DNA of 64,000 nt from Rhodovulum adriaticum. GTDB taxonomy: Bacteria; Pseudomonadota; Alphaproteobacteria; Rhodobacterales; Rhodobacteraceae. Of the stretch, positions 40,854-50,558 are shown one piece after another. The notes beneath the pieces were generated by a model that saw only the letters and a list, made by a program, of their open reading frames with translations, had not been told where the DNA came from and ran no database searches. The stretch lies in assembly GCF_004345735.1 (NCBI RefSeq), contig NZ_SLXL01000009.1, positions 1 through 64,000 on the forward strand, read 5' to 3'. Made by a program: the position numbers and the translations under genes. The stretch's first letter is position 1. The number at the start of each line of letters is the position of its first letter.

Positions 40854-41222
40854 ATGTCTGATCCCCAAGACCCCCAAAGGCGCGCCTATTACGCGCGGGT
40901 CGCCCGTCTGGAGCGGATGCACAGCCGGGGATACGGGTTCGAGGCCCCGGGAACGCTGGGGCGATCCTATTACACGCATTACCAGCGCTCATCGCGTCGG
41001 CGCGTGCCGGTCCTGCGCATCGCAGCCGTTGTCGCGGCGGCCCTGATCCTGATGAAGGCGCTGATCGTGTCGCAGATCGGCGTGATGGATTACAACATGC
41101 GGCTTGACCGCTTTGGCGCCGACACGGTCGCACAGCGCAGCCTTGCCTACGTGATGCAGGTCGATCCGATCACGGCCTGGCTGGGCGCAGAGTTGCACAA
41201 GGCATTCGCCGCCGCCGGATAG
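40854..41222 (+). CDS. Small single-pass membrane protein, unknown
   Basis: 122 aa. A basic, Tyr-rich N-terminal part (RRAYYARVARLERMHSRGYG, SYYTHYQ) is followed by one membrane segment at about 53-72 (VLRIAAVVAAALILMKALIV) and a short tail (NMRLDRFGADTVAQRSLAYVMQVDP). Positive residues before the helix suggest cytoplasmic N-terminus. GAGGAGGGGAG lies just upstream of the ATG, an excellent ribosome site. I do not recognise a family with known function. Confidence 0.75.
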   Translation: MSDPQDPQRRAYYARVARLERMHSRGYGFEAPGTLGRSYYTHYQRSSRRRVPVLRIAAVVAAALILMKALIVSQIGVMDYNMRLDRFGADTVAQRSLAYVMQVDPITAWLGAELHKAFAAAG

Positions 41223-41275
41223 CCGACGCGTCACCCGAAAACGAACCGACGCGCCGGGATAACCGGCGACTGCGC

Positions 41276-41479
41276 CTAGCGCCCGATGCGCGCGATGTCG
41301 GCGCGGCACAGACCGATATCGTCCAGTTCACGGTCGCTCAGCCGGTTCAGCGCCGTGCGCGTGGCGCGGGCGTCATGCCAGGTGGCCAGGCGCCCCAACG
41401 TGTCGCCGATCATGCGGTTGAGACGACCCCCAAAAAGGTGGCCGTCCATCTGCGGGCGGGAATAATCGTAAACAGCCAT
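41276..41479 (-). CDS. DUF1127 small protein
   Basis: 67 aa. C-terminal DUF1127 (YjiS-like) motif: RTALNRLSDRELDDIGLCRADIARIGR. These small Arg-rich proteins are common in Rhodobacterales; some members bind RNA or affect phosphate and carbon metabolism. AAGAGGACGA precedes the start. Divergent from ruvC with about 300 bases between. Confidence 0.9.
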   Translation of the reverse strand: MAVYDYSRPQMDGHLFGGRLNRMIGDTLGRLATWHDARATRTALNRLSDRELDDIGLCRADIARIGR

Positions 41480-41786
41480 GAGAGTCGTCCTCTTGTTCGA
41501 AGGCGCGATTTGTGGTGCACCGTATCCCGCACGTAGGCTGCCGCAGCCCCGCGCACAAGCGGGATATATGCATGAAATCCATGCAGTTTCCGCATGGCTT
41601 GGCCTTGGCTAACGCATTGTTGCAAGGTAAAAAAACACCACGCGTCAGGTGTCGCTTTCGGATTGTCCGATGCCGTTTTCCGGCCCCGCGCGGCGGCCTG
41701 GCGTATGGCGGGTGGCGCATTCCCGCTGGTCGATGTTCGCTTTTCGTGCTACGCCCTGTGCAAAGATACAACAATCGGGGCGGAGC
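41480..41786. promoter_or_regulatory. Divergent DUF1127/ruvC intergenic region
   Basis: About 300 bases without a supported gene and less GC-rich than its surroundings. It contains an inverted repeat TGCATG-N5-CATGCA at 41569-41585 and an A-run (TAAAAAAAC) near 41630. The promoters of both flanking genes are expected here. I see no convincing sRNA or terminator. Open frames across it have no Shine-Dalgarno or coding character. Confidence 0.35.
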
Positions 41787-42293
41787 ATGCGTGTTTTGGG
41801 CATCGACCCGGGCCTGCGCACCACCGGCTGGGGCGTGATCGAGGTATCGGGCAGCAAGCTGACCCATGTGGCCAACGGCCTGTGCCTGTCGGGTGCGGGG
41901 TCGCTGGCCGCGCGGCTGTTGGCGTTGCACGAACAGTTGTCAGAGATTGTCACCCGTTTCGCGCCGACGGCGGCAGCGGTGGAACAGACCTTTGTCAACC
42001 GCGACGCGGCAGGTACGCTGAAGCTGGGCCAGGCGCGCGGCATCGCCCTGCTGGTGCCCGCGCAGGCGGGGCTGGAGGTCGGCGAATACGCCCCCAACGC
42101 GGTCAAGAAGACCGTGGTCGGCGTGGGCCACGCCGACAAGCGGCAGATCGATCACATGGTCCGCCTGCAATTCCCGGGTATCGAGATTGCCGGACCCGAC
42201 GCCGCCGACGCGCTGGCCGTGGCGCTGTGTCATGCCCATCACACGGGCGGCGGCAACCGGCTGGCCGCCGCGCTGGCGCGGGCTGGCGCATGA
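41787..42293 (+). CDS. ruvC: Crossover junction endodeoxyribonuclease RuvC
   Basis: 168 aa, normal. It cleaves Holliday junctions together with RuvAB. Starts [10 protein letters not shown] with metal-binding Asp7; Glu in [10 protein letters not shown] (about 66) and the Asp pair in [16 protein letters not shown] complete the RNase H-like active site. The ATG at 41787 has CGGAG a few bases upstream; longer upstream frames are not conserved. The stop overlaps the ruvA start. Confidence 0.96.
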   Translation: MRVLGIDPGLRTTGWGVIEVSGSKLTHVANGLCLSGAGSLAARLLALHEQLSEIVTRFAPTAAAVEQTFVNRDAAGTLKLGQARGIALLVPAQAGLEVGEYAPNAVKKTVVGVGHADKRQIDHMVRLQFPGIEIAGPDAADALAVALCHAHHTGGGNRLAAALARAGA

Positions 42294-42964
42294 TCGGGCG
42301 GCTGGCCGGGCGGCTGGTGCATCGCGGCCCCGATCGCGTGATGATCGACGTGGGCGGCGTCGGTTACGAGGTGCACGTTTCCGACCGCACGCTTGCCACG
42401 CTGCCCGGCATAGGTGAGGCCGTGGCGCTTTATACCGAACTGCTGGTGCGCGAGGATCTGCTGCAACTCTACGGCTTTCCCACGCTGCTGGAACGGGAAT
42501 GGCATCGCCTGCTGATCGGCGTGCAGGGGATCGGCGCCAAGGCGTCGATGGCGATCCTGGGCACGCTGGGGGCCGAGGGCGTCAGCCGTGCCATCGCCCT
42601 GGGCGACTGGGCCGCGATCAAGGCCGCGCCCGGCGTCGGCCCCAAGATCGCGCAGCGCGTGGTGAACGAGCTGAAGGACAAGGCGCCCGGCGTCATGGCC
42701 TTGGGCGGTACGCTGGATCAGGCGACCGGCGCCGCCCCCGCCACGGCGGATGTCGTGGATACGCCTGCCCCGGCCGCGCCGCCCCCATCTGCCCCGCAGG
42801 GCGGTGCCCCGGCCCAGGCCGAGGCGTTGTCGGCGCTGGCCAACCTTGGCTACGGTCCGTCCGAGGCCGCCCAGGCCGTGGCGCAGGCCGCGGGCGAGGC
42901 GCCGCAGGCCGACACACCCACGCTGATCCGGGCAGCGCTGAAACTACTGGCACCGAAGGGCTAG
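42290..42964 (+). CDS. ruvA: Holliday junction-binding protein RuvA
   Basis: 224 aa. Domain I OB-fold ([28 protein letters not shown]), domain II helix-hairpin-helix ([16 protein letters not shown] and [22 protein letters not shown]), a Pro/Ala-rich linker (~145-175, longer than in E. coli), and domain III ([22 protein letters not shown]) that contacts RuvB. Overlaps ruvC by four bases and is followed by ruvB after three bases. Confidence 0.97.
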   Translation: MIGRLAGRLVHRGPDRVMIDVGGVGYEVHVSDRTLATLPGIGEAVALYTELLVREDLLQLYGFPTLLEREWHRLLIGVQGIGAKASMAILGTLGAEGVSRAIALGDWAAIKAAPGVGPKIAQRVVNELKDKAPGVMALGGTLDQATGAAPATADVVDTPAPAAPPPSAPQGGAPAQAEALSALANLGYGPSEAAQAVAQAAGEAPQADTPTLIRAALKLLAPKG

Positions 42965-42967
42965 GCG

Positions 42968-43996
42968 ATGACCGGACCTGATCCCACCCTCCGCCCCGAG
43001 GCGCAGCCAGAGGATACCGACCGTGCCCTGCGCCCCCAGCAGCTGGGCGATTTCATCGGCCAGGCCGAGGCCCGCGCCAACCTGCGCGTCTTCATCGAAA
43101 GCGCGCGGCGCCGGGGCGAGGCGATGGATCACGCGCTGTTCCACGGCCCCCCCGGTCTGGGCAAGACGACGCTGGCGCAGATCATGGCGCGGGAACTCGG
43201 CGTGAATTTCCGCATGACCAGCGGCCCCGTGCTGGCCAAGGCGGGCGATCTGGCCGCGATCCTGACCAACCTTGAGGCGCGCGATGTCCTGTTCATCGAC
43301 GAGATTCACCGCCTTAGCCCAGTGGTCGAGGAGGTTCTGTATCCGGCGATGGAGGATTTCGAGCTGGACCTGGTGATCGGCGAGGGGCCGGCGGCGCGCA
43401 CCGTGCGGATCGAATTGCAGCCCTTCACCCTGGTCGGCGCGACAACGCGGCTGGGCCTGCTGACCACGCCGTTGCGGGATCGGTTCGGCATCCCCGTGCG
43501 GCTGCAATTCTACACAGCCGAGGAACTGGAACGGATCGTGGCGCGCGGTGCGCGGCTGATGGGGGTGCCCGCCGATGCGGACGGTCTGGCAGAGATCGCG
43601 CGCCGGGCGCGTGGCACCCCGCGGATCGCCGGGCGGCTGTTGCGCCGTGTCGTGGATTTCGCGCTGGTCGAAGGCGGCGGGACGATCACCCGCGCGGTGG
43701 CCGACAACGCCCTGACCCGGATGGAGGTCGACGAACTGGGCCTGGACGGGGCCGACCGCCGCTACCTGCGGCTGATTGCCGAACACTACGGCGGCGGCCC
43801 CGTGGGGATCGAAACCATCAGCGCCGCGCTGTCGGAATCCCGGGACGCGCTGGAAGAGGTGATCGAACCCTACCTGCTGCAACAGGGGTTGATCCAGCGC
43901 ACCCCGCGCGGGCGAATGCTGGCGCAACGGGCCTGGGGGCATCTGGGGCTGGCCGCGCCGCGCGCGCCGGGGCAGGGGGCATTGTTCGAGGACTGA
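42968..43996 (+). CDS. ruvB: Holliday junction branch migration helicase RuvB
   Basis: 342 aa AAA+ motor. Starts with the family N-terminal region ([20 protein letters not shown]), Walker [13 protein letters not shown] near 62, Walker [10 protein letters not shown] near 113, sensor [18 protein letters not shown], and the winged-helix C-terminus ([35 protein letters not shown]). Ends directly against the convergent dtd stop, with no spacer at all. Confidence 0.98.
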   Translation: MTGPDPTLRPEAQPEDTDRALRPQQLGDFIGQAEARANLRVFIESARRRGEAMDHALFHGPPGLGKTTLAQIMARELGVNFRMTSGPVLAKAGDLAAILTNLEARDVLFIDEIHRLSPVVEEVLYPAMEDFELDLVIGEGPAARTVRIELQPFTLVGATTRLGLLTTPLRDRFGIPVRLQFYTAEELERIVARGARLMGVPADADGLAEIARRARGTPRIAGRLLRRVVDFALVEGGGTITRAVADNALTRMEVDELGLDGADRRYLRLIAEHYGGGPVGIETISAALSESRDALEEVIEPYLLQQGLIQRTPRGRMLAQRAWGHLGLAAPRAPGQGALFED

Positions 43997-44434
43997 TCAG
44001 GCCTCGATCCAGATGGTGACCGGCCCGTCATTGATCAGGGATACCTTCATGTCCGCGCCAAAACGGCCCGTGGCGACCTCTATCCCCTCGCCGCGCAGCG
44101 CCTCGGCGAAACGGTCGTATAGCCGTTCCCCCTGGTCGGGCGGTGCTGCCGCTGAAAAGCCGGGCCGGTTGCCGCGTGTCGTGTCGGCGGCCAGCGTGAA
44201 CTGGCTGATGACCAGCGCCGCGCCGCCGGTGTCCAGCAGGGCGCGGTTCATCTTGCCGGCGTCATCCTGAAAGATGCGCATCCTGGCGATGCGGCGGGCC
44301 AGTTTGTCGGCCTGTGCCTCGGAATCGCCCGCCATGGCGCAGACCAGGATCATCAGCCCCGGGCCGATCTGGCCCAGCACCTTGCCATCGACGCGCACGG
44401 CGGCCTCGCTCACCCGTTGGACAAGCGCCCTCAT
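43997..44434 (-). CDS. dtd: D-aminoacyl-tRNA deacylase
   Basis: 145 aa, normal. It hydrolyses D-aminoacyl-tRNAs to keep D-amino acids out of protein. Starts [19 protein letters not shown]; the SQFTL motif (about 76-80) and NDGPVT C-terminal GP motif form the chiral-selective active site. Start overlaps the stop of the upstream sugar kinase gene by four bases. Confidence 0.97.
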   Translation of the reverse strand: MRALVQRVSEAAVRVDGKVLGQIGPGLMILVCAMAGDSEAQADKLARRIARMRIFQDDAGKMNRALLDTGGAALVISQFTLAADTTRGNRPGFSAAAPPDQGERLYDRFAEALRGEGIEVATGRFGADMKVSLINDGPVTIWIEA

Positions 44435-45345
44435 GTCAGTTCGTGCGCCCAGGGCGGATTGGCGCCTGCGCGCGACACGGTGACGGCGGCGGCGCGCATC
44501 GCGTGGGTCAGCACCTGTTCAAGGGTTTCGGCGCCCAGCCCGGCCAGGGCCGTCCGGTTCAGCTTGCCCGCCGCCTGCAAGGCGGCCAGCAGGCCAGCGT
44601 TGAACGTGTCGCCCGCGCCGACCGTGTCGATGACCTGGACCACCGGCGCGGGCAGGTGCAGTTCCGAGGCGCCCCAATAGGCGCTGACCCCGGCCGCGCC
44701 GCGCGTCAGCAGGATCAGCCGCGGTCCCTGTGCCAGCAGGCGCTGCGCCTGGGGGTGGGCCTCGGCCTTGTCGTCCAGCCATTGCAGGTCTTCGTCCGAC
44801 AGCTTGACGATATCGGCGGCGGCGATCATGCGGGCCAGCCGCGCGCGATAGGCGGCCTCGTCGGTGATGAGGTCGGGGCGGATATTGAGATCCAGCATCG
44901 TGACCCGGGCGGCCTTTTCGCGATGGAACAGCGCCTCGAACGCGCTGCCGCAGGGTTCGGCCGCCAGCGAGATGCCGCCGCATAGAACGGCCTCGACCGC
45001 GTCGGGCAGATCGGGCAGGTCGGCCGCCGTCAGCATCCGGCCTGCGCTGTTCTCGTCCTCGAACGCGTATTCCGGGTCGCCGTTACCCAATCGGACATGG
45101 GCCAGGGTGGTGGGGCGGTCGACGCGGGGGCACAGGGTCGTGTCGACCCCGGCCTCGGCCAGGGCATCGATCAGCAGCACCCCATAGGGATCGGTGGAAA
45201 CCGGCGCAAAGAAGCCGACCCGCGCCCCCAGCCGGCCCAGGGCGACGGCGGTGTTGTGGGCCGCGCCGCCGGTATGGGGGGCGGGACAGTCCGTGCCCGG
45301 TCGCGGCAGCATGTCGATCAGGGCCTCGCCCGCGCAAAGGATCAT
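44431..45345 (-). CDS. PfkB-family sugar kinase (probable fructokinase)
   Basis: 304 aa ribokinase-fold kinase. N-terminal [14 protein letters not shown] and [20 protein letters not shown] signatures; the C-terminal [17 protein letters not shown] contains the catalytic Asp and anion hole. Best fit is the fructokinase subgroup (ATP-dependent phosphorylation of fructose), but the sugar is not certain. It precedes dtd with a 4-base overlap. A 19-bp palindrome 48 bases upstream may be its operator. Confidence 0.88.
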   Translation of the reverse strand: MILCAGEALIDMLPRPGTDCPAPHTGGAAHNTAVALGRLGARVGFFAPVSTDPYGVLLIDALAEAGVDTTLCPRVDRPTTLAHVRLGNGDPEYAFEDENSAGRMLTAADLPDLPDAVEAVLCGGISLAAEPCGSAFEALFHREKAARVTMLDLNIRPDLITDEAAYRARLARMIAAADIVKLSDEDLQWLDDKAEAHPQAQRLLAQGPRLILLTRGAAGVSAYWGASELHLPAPVVQVIDTVGAGDTFNAGLLAALQAAGKLNRTALAGLGAETLEQVLTHAMRAAAVTVSRAGANPPWAHELT

Positions 45346-45622
45346 CCGCTGTCTCCTGCTGGTCGACCCGTCGGGGCCGACCGTAGGGCGAATGTCCGGC
45401 CTGGCCGGACAAAGGTCAAGGACGATCCTTTCCCGCTGCGCGTGTGTTGGTGCGCTGTTCGTCCCATGGGAAAGGCGCCGAAATGGTTGAAAAAGCGCAT
45501 ATCATCGGGTTCTGCCGCTGCTTCAGACCCGATGCCGCAGGTCGTCGGGCAGGGGGCCGCGCAGGGCGAGGGGCGTGCAGATCCCGATGCCCAGGGCTGG
45601 GCGTGCCGCCCGTCGGGGCGCC
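45346..45622. promoter_or_regulatory. Intergenic region with palindrome and hairpin
   Basis: No supported gene. TGTCCGGCC-T-GGCCGGACA at 45393-45411 is a perfect 9-bp-arm palindrome upstream of the kinase gene, a candidate operator. Farther away, ATCGGGT(T)CTG at 45504-45514 pairs with CAGACCCGAT at 45524-45533 with one bulged base. On the minus strand a TTTTT run follows some ten bases later, so it may terminate the plsY operon that ends at 45623. Confidence 0.45.
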
Positions 45623-45799
45623 TTAGCGAAAGACCTGCGTCGCGTTGATCCAGTCCACCATCGCCACGTCGATCTGGCGCAGGATTCGGGCGGCGGTTTC
45701 GGGGTCGTTCTGGTTTTCCAGCGCATCCAGCGCCATGTGCACGCCGCGATGTATCTGCTGGATGCCGTCGCGGGCCTCGCGGTTGGCAGAGGGTTTCAT
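45623..45799 (-). CDS. 58-aa protein coupled to plsY, unknown
   Basis: 58 aa, soluble and helical: [19 protein letters not shown], then [20 protein letters not shown] and a WINATQVFR tail. The start overlaps the plsY stop (ATGA read on the minus strand), which supports real, coupled translation. I do not recognise a family. The composition is unlike a random shadow frame: balanced residues, amphipathic helices, few Arg/Pro/Gly runs. It is the last gene of the pyrB to plsY operon. Confidence 0.7.
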   Translation of the reverse strand: MKPSANREARDGIQQIHRGVHMALDALENQNDPETAARILRQIDVAMVDWINATQVFR

Positions 45800-46413
45800 G
45801 TCGTCCGTTCCTTCTTGCCGATCTTGGGTTCGGTTCCGGCGATCAGGCGGCGGATATTGGCGGCGTGGCGGATATAGATCAGCACCGCCAGCAGGGCGCC
45901 AAGAACCGTCATGCTTCCATGGCCCAGCAGCAGCGCCCAGACCGGGGCCAGCGCCGCGGCCACCAGCGCCGAGAGGGAGGAGTAGCGCAGCGCCACCGCC
46001 ACCGCCAGCCAGGTTCCGCACGCCGCCAGCCCCACCGGCCAGGCCAGCGCCAGGAGCGTGCCAAGAAAGGTCGCCACCCCCTTGCCGCCCTTGAACCCCA
46101 GGTAGACCGGGAACAGGTGGCCCAGAAACGCGGCAAAGCCCGCCAGTTGGGCGGCATCCTCGCCCACCGTCGCGCGGGCGATCAGAACGGCGATGCCGCC
46201 CTTGCCCGCGTCCAGCACCAGTGTCAGAAAGGCCGCCAGCTTGTTCCCGGTGCGCAGGACGTTGGTCGCGCCGATATTGCCCGACCCGATCTTGCGCAGG
46301 TCGCCCAGCCCGAAAAGCCGCGCCATCACGATGCCAAAGGGCACCGCCCCCAGCAGGTAGCCAAGCAGCACCACAACCCCCAGCAGCAGCGGCGCGGTTT
46401 CGATCGCGGGCAT
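45796..46413 (-). CDS. plsY: Glycerol-3-phosphate acyltransferase PlsY
   Basis: 205 aa inner-membrane protein with about five hydrophobic helices. It acylates glycerol-3-phosphate with acyl-phosphate, the first step in phospholipid synthesis. The three conserved loops are visible: [24 protein letters not shown], and [10 protein letters not shown]. The ATG at 46413 follows the pyrC-like stop by one base; frame extension to 46488 is not conserved. Confidence 0.95.
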   Translation of the reverse strand: MPAIETAPLLLGVVVLLGYLLGAVPFGIVMARLFGLGDLRKIGSGNIGATNVLRTGNKLAAFLTLVLDAGKGGIAVLIARATVGEDAAQLAGFAAFLGHLFPVYLGFKGGKGVATFLGTLLALAWPVGLAACGTWLAVAVALRYSSLSALVAAALAPVWALLLGHGSMTVLGALLAVLIYIRHAANIRRLIAGTEPKIGKKERTT

Positions 46414-46414
46414 G

Positions 46415-47689
46415 TCAGCCTCCCTCGAAAATATGTTTGCCGGCAACCCAGGTGCCCAGCACGCGGCCCTGCATCCGCGCGCCGTCAAACGGGGTGTTCA
46501 GCGATTTCGAACGCAGGGTGAAGCGGTCCAGCACAAAGGGCGCGTCGGGGTCGAACAGCACCAGATCGGCAGGCGCCCCCGTGGCCAGCCGCCCGGTATC
46601 CAGCCCCAGCCGCCGCGCCGGGTTCAGCGACAGCGCGCGCCACAGACGGGGCAGGGCAATGGCGTCTGCATGCACCAGCCGCAGCGCCGCGGGCAGCAGG
46701 GTTTCCAGCGCGACCGCGCCGGCGGCGGCCTCTTCGTAGGGCAGGCGCTTGGATTCCTCGTCCTGGGGGGTGTGCATGGAACAGATCACGTCGATCAGCC
46801 CGCTGGCCACCGCCTCGACCAGGGCCACGCGGTCGGTTTCGGCGCGCAGGGGCGGTTTCACCTTGAAGAAGGTGCGATAGTCGCCCACGTCCAGCTCGTT
46901 CAGCGTCAGGTGGTGGATCGACACGCCCGCCGTTACGTCGCGGCCATTCCCTTTGGCCCGTTCCAGCGCGGGCAGGGCGCGGGCGGTTGTGATCTGGTCG
47001 GCGTGGTATTTCACGCCCGTCATCTCCACCAGCGCCAGGTCGCGGTCCAGCGCCATGCGTTCGGCCATGGGCGACACCGCCGGCAGACCGCGCAGCGAGG
47101 CAAACTTGCCGCTTGTGGCACTCGCCCCCGCCGACAGGCCCGGATCCTGCGGATGGGCGATCACCAGCGCGCCCAGGGACCGGGCATAGGTCATGGCGCG
47201 GGACAGCACCTTGTTGTTTTCCACCACCTGGTCGCCATCGGTAAAGGCCACGGCGCCCGCGTCCTGCAGAAAGCCGATCTCGACCATCTCGCGGCCCTCG
47301 CGGCCCTTGGTCAGGGCGGCCATGGGCTTGATGCGGACCGGCGATGCCTCGCGCGCGCGGCGGGTGACGAATTCCAGAACCTCGGGCGTGTCGATGGCAG
47401 GCTGGGTGTCAGGCCGCGTGACCATGGTGGTCACCCCGCCCGCCGCCGCCGCCGCCCCGGCTGAGCCAAAGCTTTCCTTGTGCCGTTCGCCCGGTTCGCA
47501 GACCTTGACGCCGATATCCACGATGCCCGGCGCCAGGCATTTGCGCGCGCAGTCGATGACGTTGTCGGCGGCGGGGGGCTGCCCGGTGCCGATGGCCAGG
47601 ATCGTGCCGCCCTCGACCAGCAGCCAGCCGAGGGCGTCGGTTTCGGCCTCGGGGTCGATCAGGCGGGCGTTCTTGAAAAGGGTTTTCAT
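46415..47689 (-). CDS. pyrC: Dihydroorotase-like protein, probably non-catalytic (PyrC'/PyrX type)
   Basis: 424 aa amidohydrolase-fold protein adjacent to pyrB. In active type I dihydroorotases the first metal ligands are an HxH motif (DxHxHxREPG). Here the segment reads [17 protein letters not shown]: both His are replaced (Gly and Lys). The usual HCED-type site is IAHPQD, and the DHxPH-type region reads [14 protein letters not shown]. Such PyrC' proteins structurally complete aspartate transcarbamoylase without hydrolysing dihydroorotate themselves; an active dihydroorotase should be elsewhere in the genome. The start overlaps the upstream PH-like gene by four bases. Confidence 0.88.
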   Translation of the reverse strand: MKTLFKNARLIDPEAETDALGWLLVEGGTILAIGTGQPPAADNVIDCARKCLAPGIVDIGVKVCEPGERHKESFGSAGAAAAAGGVTTMVTRPDTQPAIDTPEVLEFVTRRAREASPVRIKPMAALTKGREGREMVEIGFLQDAGAVAFTDGDQVVENNKVLSRAMTYARSLGALVIAHPQDPGLSAGASATSGKFASLRGLPAVSPMAERMALDRDLALVEMTGVKYHADQITTARALPALERAKGNGRDVTAGVSIHHLTLNELDVGDYRTFFKVKPPLRAETDRVALVEAVASGLIDVICSMHTPQDEESKRLPYEEAAAGAVALETLLPAALRLVHADAIALPRLWRALSLNPARRLGLDTGRLATGAPADLVLFDPDAPFVLDRFTLRSKSLNTPFDGARMQGRVLGTWVAGKHIFEGG

Positions 47690-48120
47690 TGCGCTGTCCC
47701 CCGCGCGCTGTCGATGCGCGCGCGCACCGCATCCGGGTCGGACAGGAATTTTACCAGATGCTTGTCACCGGAAATCGTGACCACCTGTACCGCGCTGCCC
47801 AGTTTGCGCGCGGTGCGGATGTTGCCCAGCAGGATTCGCCGCCCGCCGGGGCCCAGCAGCGCCCGGTCGGTCAGGGTCCACTGCATCGCCAGCTCTTCCT
47901 TCATCAGGTAGGCGCCGCGCGTGCCCACGCCCAGTACGCCCGCCACGATCCCCGCCCAGGGGTAGGGGTTGCCGATCAGCGCCAGGCCCAGGGTCGCCGC
48001 CAGCCCGCCGAGGACCGCCAGCATGACATGGGCCTTGATATAGGTGCCCCGGTCGGGCTGGAACCGCGCCAGCGCGGTTTCGCCGTCGTCCAGCGGGGTT
48101 TGCAGCTTGGGGTCAAACAT
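47686..48120 (-). CDS. Membrane protein with PH-like (bPH2/YdbS-type) domain
   Basis: 144 aa. Two hydrophobic segments in tandem ([20 protein letters not shown] and [14 protein letters not shown]) are followed by a compact beta domain ([62 protein letters not shown]). This pattern is that of bacterial PH-like domain proteins. It lies inside the operon between pyrB (8-base overlap) and the pyrC-like gene (4-base overlap). Its role there is unknown. Confidence 0.72.
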   Translation of the reverse strand: MFDPKLQTPLDDGETALARFQPDRGTYIKAHVMLAVLGGLAATLGLALIGNPYPWAGIVAGVLGVGTRGAYLMKEELAMQWTLTDRALLGPGGRRILLGNIRTARKLGSAVQVVTISGDKHLVKFLSDPDAVRARIDSARGTAQ

Positions 48121-49072
48121 AGATACCTCCGTCGCCGGCGCGTGCGGCCCGCAGGTTTTGCGCCAGCAGGTCCATCGCGGCCATGCGCACCGCCACGCCC
48201 ATTTCCACCTGTTCCTGGATCACGCTGCGGTTGATGTCGTCGGCGATGGTGCCGTCGATTTCCACGCCCCGGTTCATTGGCCCCGGATGCATCACGATGG
48301 CGTCGTCCTTGGCATAGGCCAGCTTTTCGGCGTCCAGCCCGTAGCGGTGGAAATATTCCCGCTCGGAGGGGATGAAGCCGCCATCCATCCGTTCCTTTTG
48401 CAGGCGCAGCATCATCACGACATCCGCACCCTCCAGCCCCGCGCGCATGTCGTCATAGACCTCTACCCCGAAATCGGCGGCGCGGGCGGGGATCAGCGTG
48501 GGCGGGCCGATCAGGCGCACGCGGTTTTCCATCTTGCCCAACAGCAGGATGTTCGACCGTGCCACGCGCGAATGCGCAATGTCGCCGCAGATGGCGACCG
48601 TCAGGCGTTGCAGCCGCCCCTTGGCCCGGCGGATCGTCAGCGCGTCCAGCAGGGCCTGGGTTGGATGTTCGTGTCGCCCGTCGCCCGCGTTCAGCACCGC
48701 GCAATTCACCTTTTGCGCCAACAGGTCCACCGCGCCGGAATTGGGCTGGCGCACGACCAGCAGGTCGGGATGCATCGCGTTCAGCGTCAGCGCCGTGTCG
48801 ATCAGCGTTTCGCCCTTTTTGATGCTGGACGCCTGCATCGCCATGTTCATCACGTCCGCGCCCAGGCGCTTGCCCGCGATCTCGAAACTGGCCTGGGTGC
48901 GGGTCGATGCCTCGAAGAACATGTTGATCTGGGTCATGCCCCGCAGCACGTCGGCGTGTTTCTCGGGGCTGCGGTTCAGATCGACGTAATGTTCGGACAG
49001 GTCCAGAACGGTTCGGATTTCGTCGGGCTTCAGCGGTTCGATGCCCAAAAGATGGCGCGCGCGGAATGTCAT
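48113..49072 (-). CDS. pyrB: Aspartate carbamoyltransferase catalytic chain
   Basis: 319 aa, normal. It forms carbamoyl-aspartate in pyrimidine synthesis. The carbamoyl-phosphate site [20 protein letters not shown] (52-71) and [14 protein letters not shown] are clear; [16 protein letters not shown] and [17 protein letters not shown] follow. First gene of a minus-strand operon with the PH-like gene, the pyrC-like gene and plsY. The ATG at 49072 is chosen at the conserved [12 protein letters not shown]; the longer frame is not conserved. Confidence 0.97.
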   Translation of the reverse strand: MTFRARHLLGIEPLKPDEIRTVLDLSEHYVDLNRSPEKHADVLRGMTQINMFFEASTRTQASFEIAGKRLGADVMNMAMQASSIKKGETLIDTALTLNAMHPDLLVVRQPNSGAVDLLAQKVNCAVLNAGDGRHEHPTQALLDALTIRRAKGRLQRLTVAICGDIAHSRVARSNILLLGKMENRVRLIGPPTLIPARAADFGVEVYDDMRAGLEGADVVMMLRLQKERMDGGFIPSEREYFHRYGLDAEKLAYAKDDAIVMHPGPMNRGVEIDGTIADDINRSVIQEQVEMGVAVRMAAMDLLAQNLRAARAGDGGIYV

Positions 49073-49167
49073 GGGGCCTCCGACCTGATCGGGTCGCTTA
49101 TAGAAAGCGTGTCCCGCCCCGGCAAGGGAGCGTTGCCCCTTCTGCCCGCGCCGCCTACCTTTGGCGA

Positions 49168-49956
49168 ATGGAGTCGGTTCTGGATCATCATACCGCGCGG
49201 GCGCTGCTGGACTGGCAGATCGAACTGGGCGCGACGGAGGCGATCTGCGATGCGCCGGTGAACCGCTATGAGGCGGCGGCGCAGGCCCCCGCCGCCGTGC
49301 CCAAGCCTGCGCCGACCGCCGCCCCGCCGCCGCCAATAGTGGCCCAGGTCGATCCGGTGGCCGTTGCGCGTGAGGCCGCCGCCGGGGCGGGCGATCTGGA
49401 CGCGCTGCGCGCGGCCATGGCCGCGTTCGAGTTTTGCGACCTCAAGCTGGGCGCGCGCAACCTGGTCTTTGCCGATGGCAACCCGGCCGCCCGCGTGATG
49501 GTCATCGGCGAGGCGCCCGGTCGGGATGAAGATATCCAGGGCAAACCCTTTGTCGGGCGCGCGGGGCAATTGCTGGACCGCATGTTCGCCGCGATTGGCA
49601 TGGATCGGGCCAACCCGGACGCGCAGCGCGCGGTCTATATCACCAACGTCCTGCCCTGGCGTCCGCCGCAGAACCGCGACCCCAAACCGGAAGAGGTGGC
49701 GATGCTGTTGCCATTTATTGAACGCCATGTGGATCTGGTTGCACCGGACGTGCTGGTGCTGATGGGCAACATTTCCTGCGGGGCGCTGTTGGGGCGCAAG
49801 GGCATCACCCGGTTGCGCGGCAACTGGGTGCAGGCATTGGGCCGTCCGGCGCTGCCGATGTTCCACCCCGCCTACCTGTTGCGCAACGCCCATGCGAAAC
49901 GCGAGGCGTGGCATGACCTGTTGATGTTGCAGGCAAAACTGCGGGGGGATGGATGA
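49168..49956 (+). CDS. Family 4 (type) uracil-DNA glycosylase
   Basis: 262 aa. A poorly conserved N-terminal region with an Ala/Pro-rich linker (about 34-60) precedes the glycosylase domain: motif 1 [40 protein letters not shown], and motif 2 [10 protein letters not shown]. It should excise uracil from DNA. Only three Cys are present (AICDAP, FEFCDLK, NISCGAL), so the C-x2-C plus two-Cys set that holds the 4Fe-4S cluster in classical family 4 enzymes is incomplete. Divergent from pyrB; overlaps the next gene by four bases. Confidence 0.88.
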   Translation: MESVLDHHTARALLDWQIELGATEAICDAPVNRYEAAAQAPAAVPKPAPTAAPPPPIVAQVDPVAVAREAAAGAGDLDALRAAMAAFEFCDLKLGARNLVFADGNPAARVMVIGEAPGRDEDIQGKPFVGRAGQLLDRMFAAIGMDRANPDAQRAVYITNVLPWRPPQNRDPKPEEVAMLLPFIERHVDLVAPDVLVLMGNISCGALLGRKGITRLRGNWVQALGRPALPMFHPAYLLRNAHAKREAWHDLLMLQAKLRGDG

Positions 49957-50558
49957 GGATCCTGGCCTTTTCCGATCTGCACCTGTCGCGCCCGGATGCC
50001 GCGGCGCTGGTCGCGGCCTCGGCGCAGGCGGATCTGGTGATCGGGGCGGGGGATTTCTGCAACGCGCGTCACGGGCTGGCCCAGGCGATGGACCTGATCG
50101 CCGGGATCGCCGCGCCCATGGTTCTGGTGCCCGGCAATTGCGAAAGCGTGGACGAGTTGCGCGCCGCCGCCCCGCAGGGTGCCCATGTGCTGCACGGGCA
50201 GGGGGTGCAGGTTGCTGGCCTGCGCCTGTTCGGGCTGGGCTATGGCGTGCCGGTCACCCCCTTTGGCGCGTGGTCCTGCGACCTGACCGAGGATCAGGCC
50301 GAGGAGATGCTGAACGCCTGCGATGCCGCCGACGTGATGGTGTTCCACTCGCCCCCCAAGGGGATTGCCGATGTGACCTCGGCCGGGCTGTCGGTCGGGT
50401 CCACGGCGATCCGGCAGGCGATTTTCCGGGTGCAACCGCAGCTTGCCGTTTGCGGCCATATCCACGATAGCTGGGGGCAGGAGGGCCGGATCGGCGCAAC
50501 CCGCGTCGTCAACCTGGGCCCCTTCGTCAACTGGTTCCAGATCGGGGAGGATCCATGA
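49953..50558 (+). CDS. Calcineurin-like metallophosphoesterase
   Basis: 201 aa. Motifs FSDLHLSR (6-13), AGDFCNA (about 52-58), VPGNCES (the usual GNHD/E replaced by GNCE), FHSPP, and CGHIHD. The YfcE/MJ0936-like fold is expected; substrate unknown. The Cys in place of the usual His/Asn neighbour in the third motif is unusual but also occurs in this subgroup (GNCD/E). Overlaps the upstream UDG and downstream moaB by four bases each, forming a three-gene coupled unit. Confidence 0.83.
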   Translation: MRILAFSDLHLSRPDAAALVAASAQADLVIGAGDFCNARHGLAQAMDLIAGIAAPMVLVPGNCESVDELRAAAPQGAHVLHGQGVQVAGLRLFGLGYGVPVTPFGAWSCDLTEDQAEEMLNACDAADVMVFHSPPKGIADVTSAGLSVGSTAIRQAIFRVQPQLAVCGHIHDSWGQEGRIGATRVVNLGPFVNWFQIGEDP

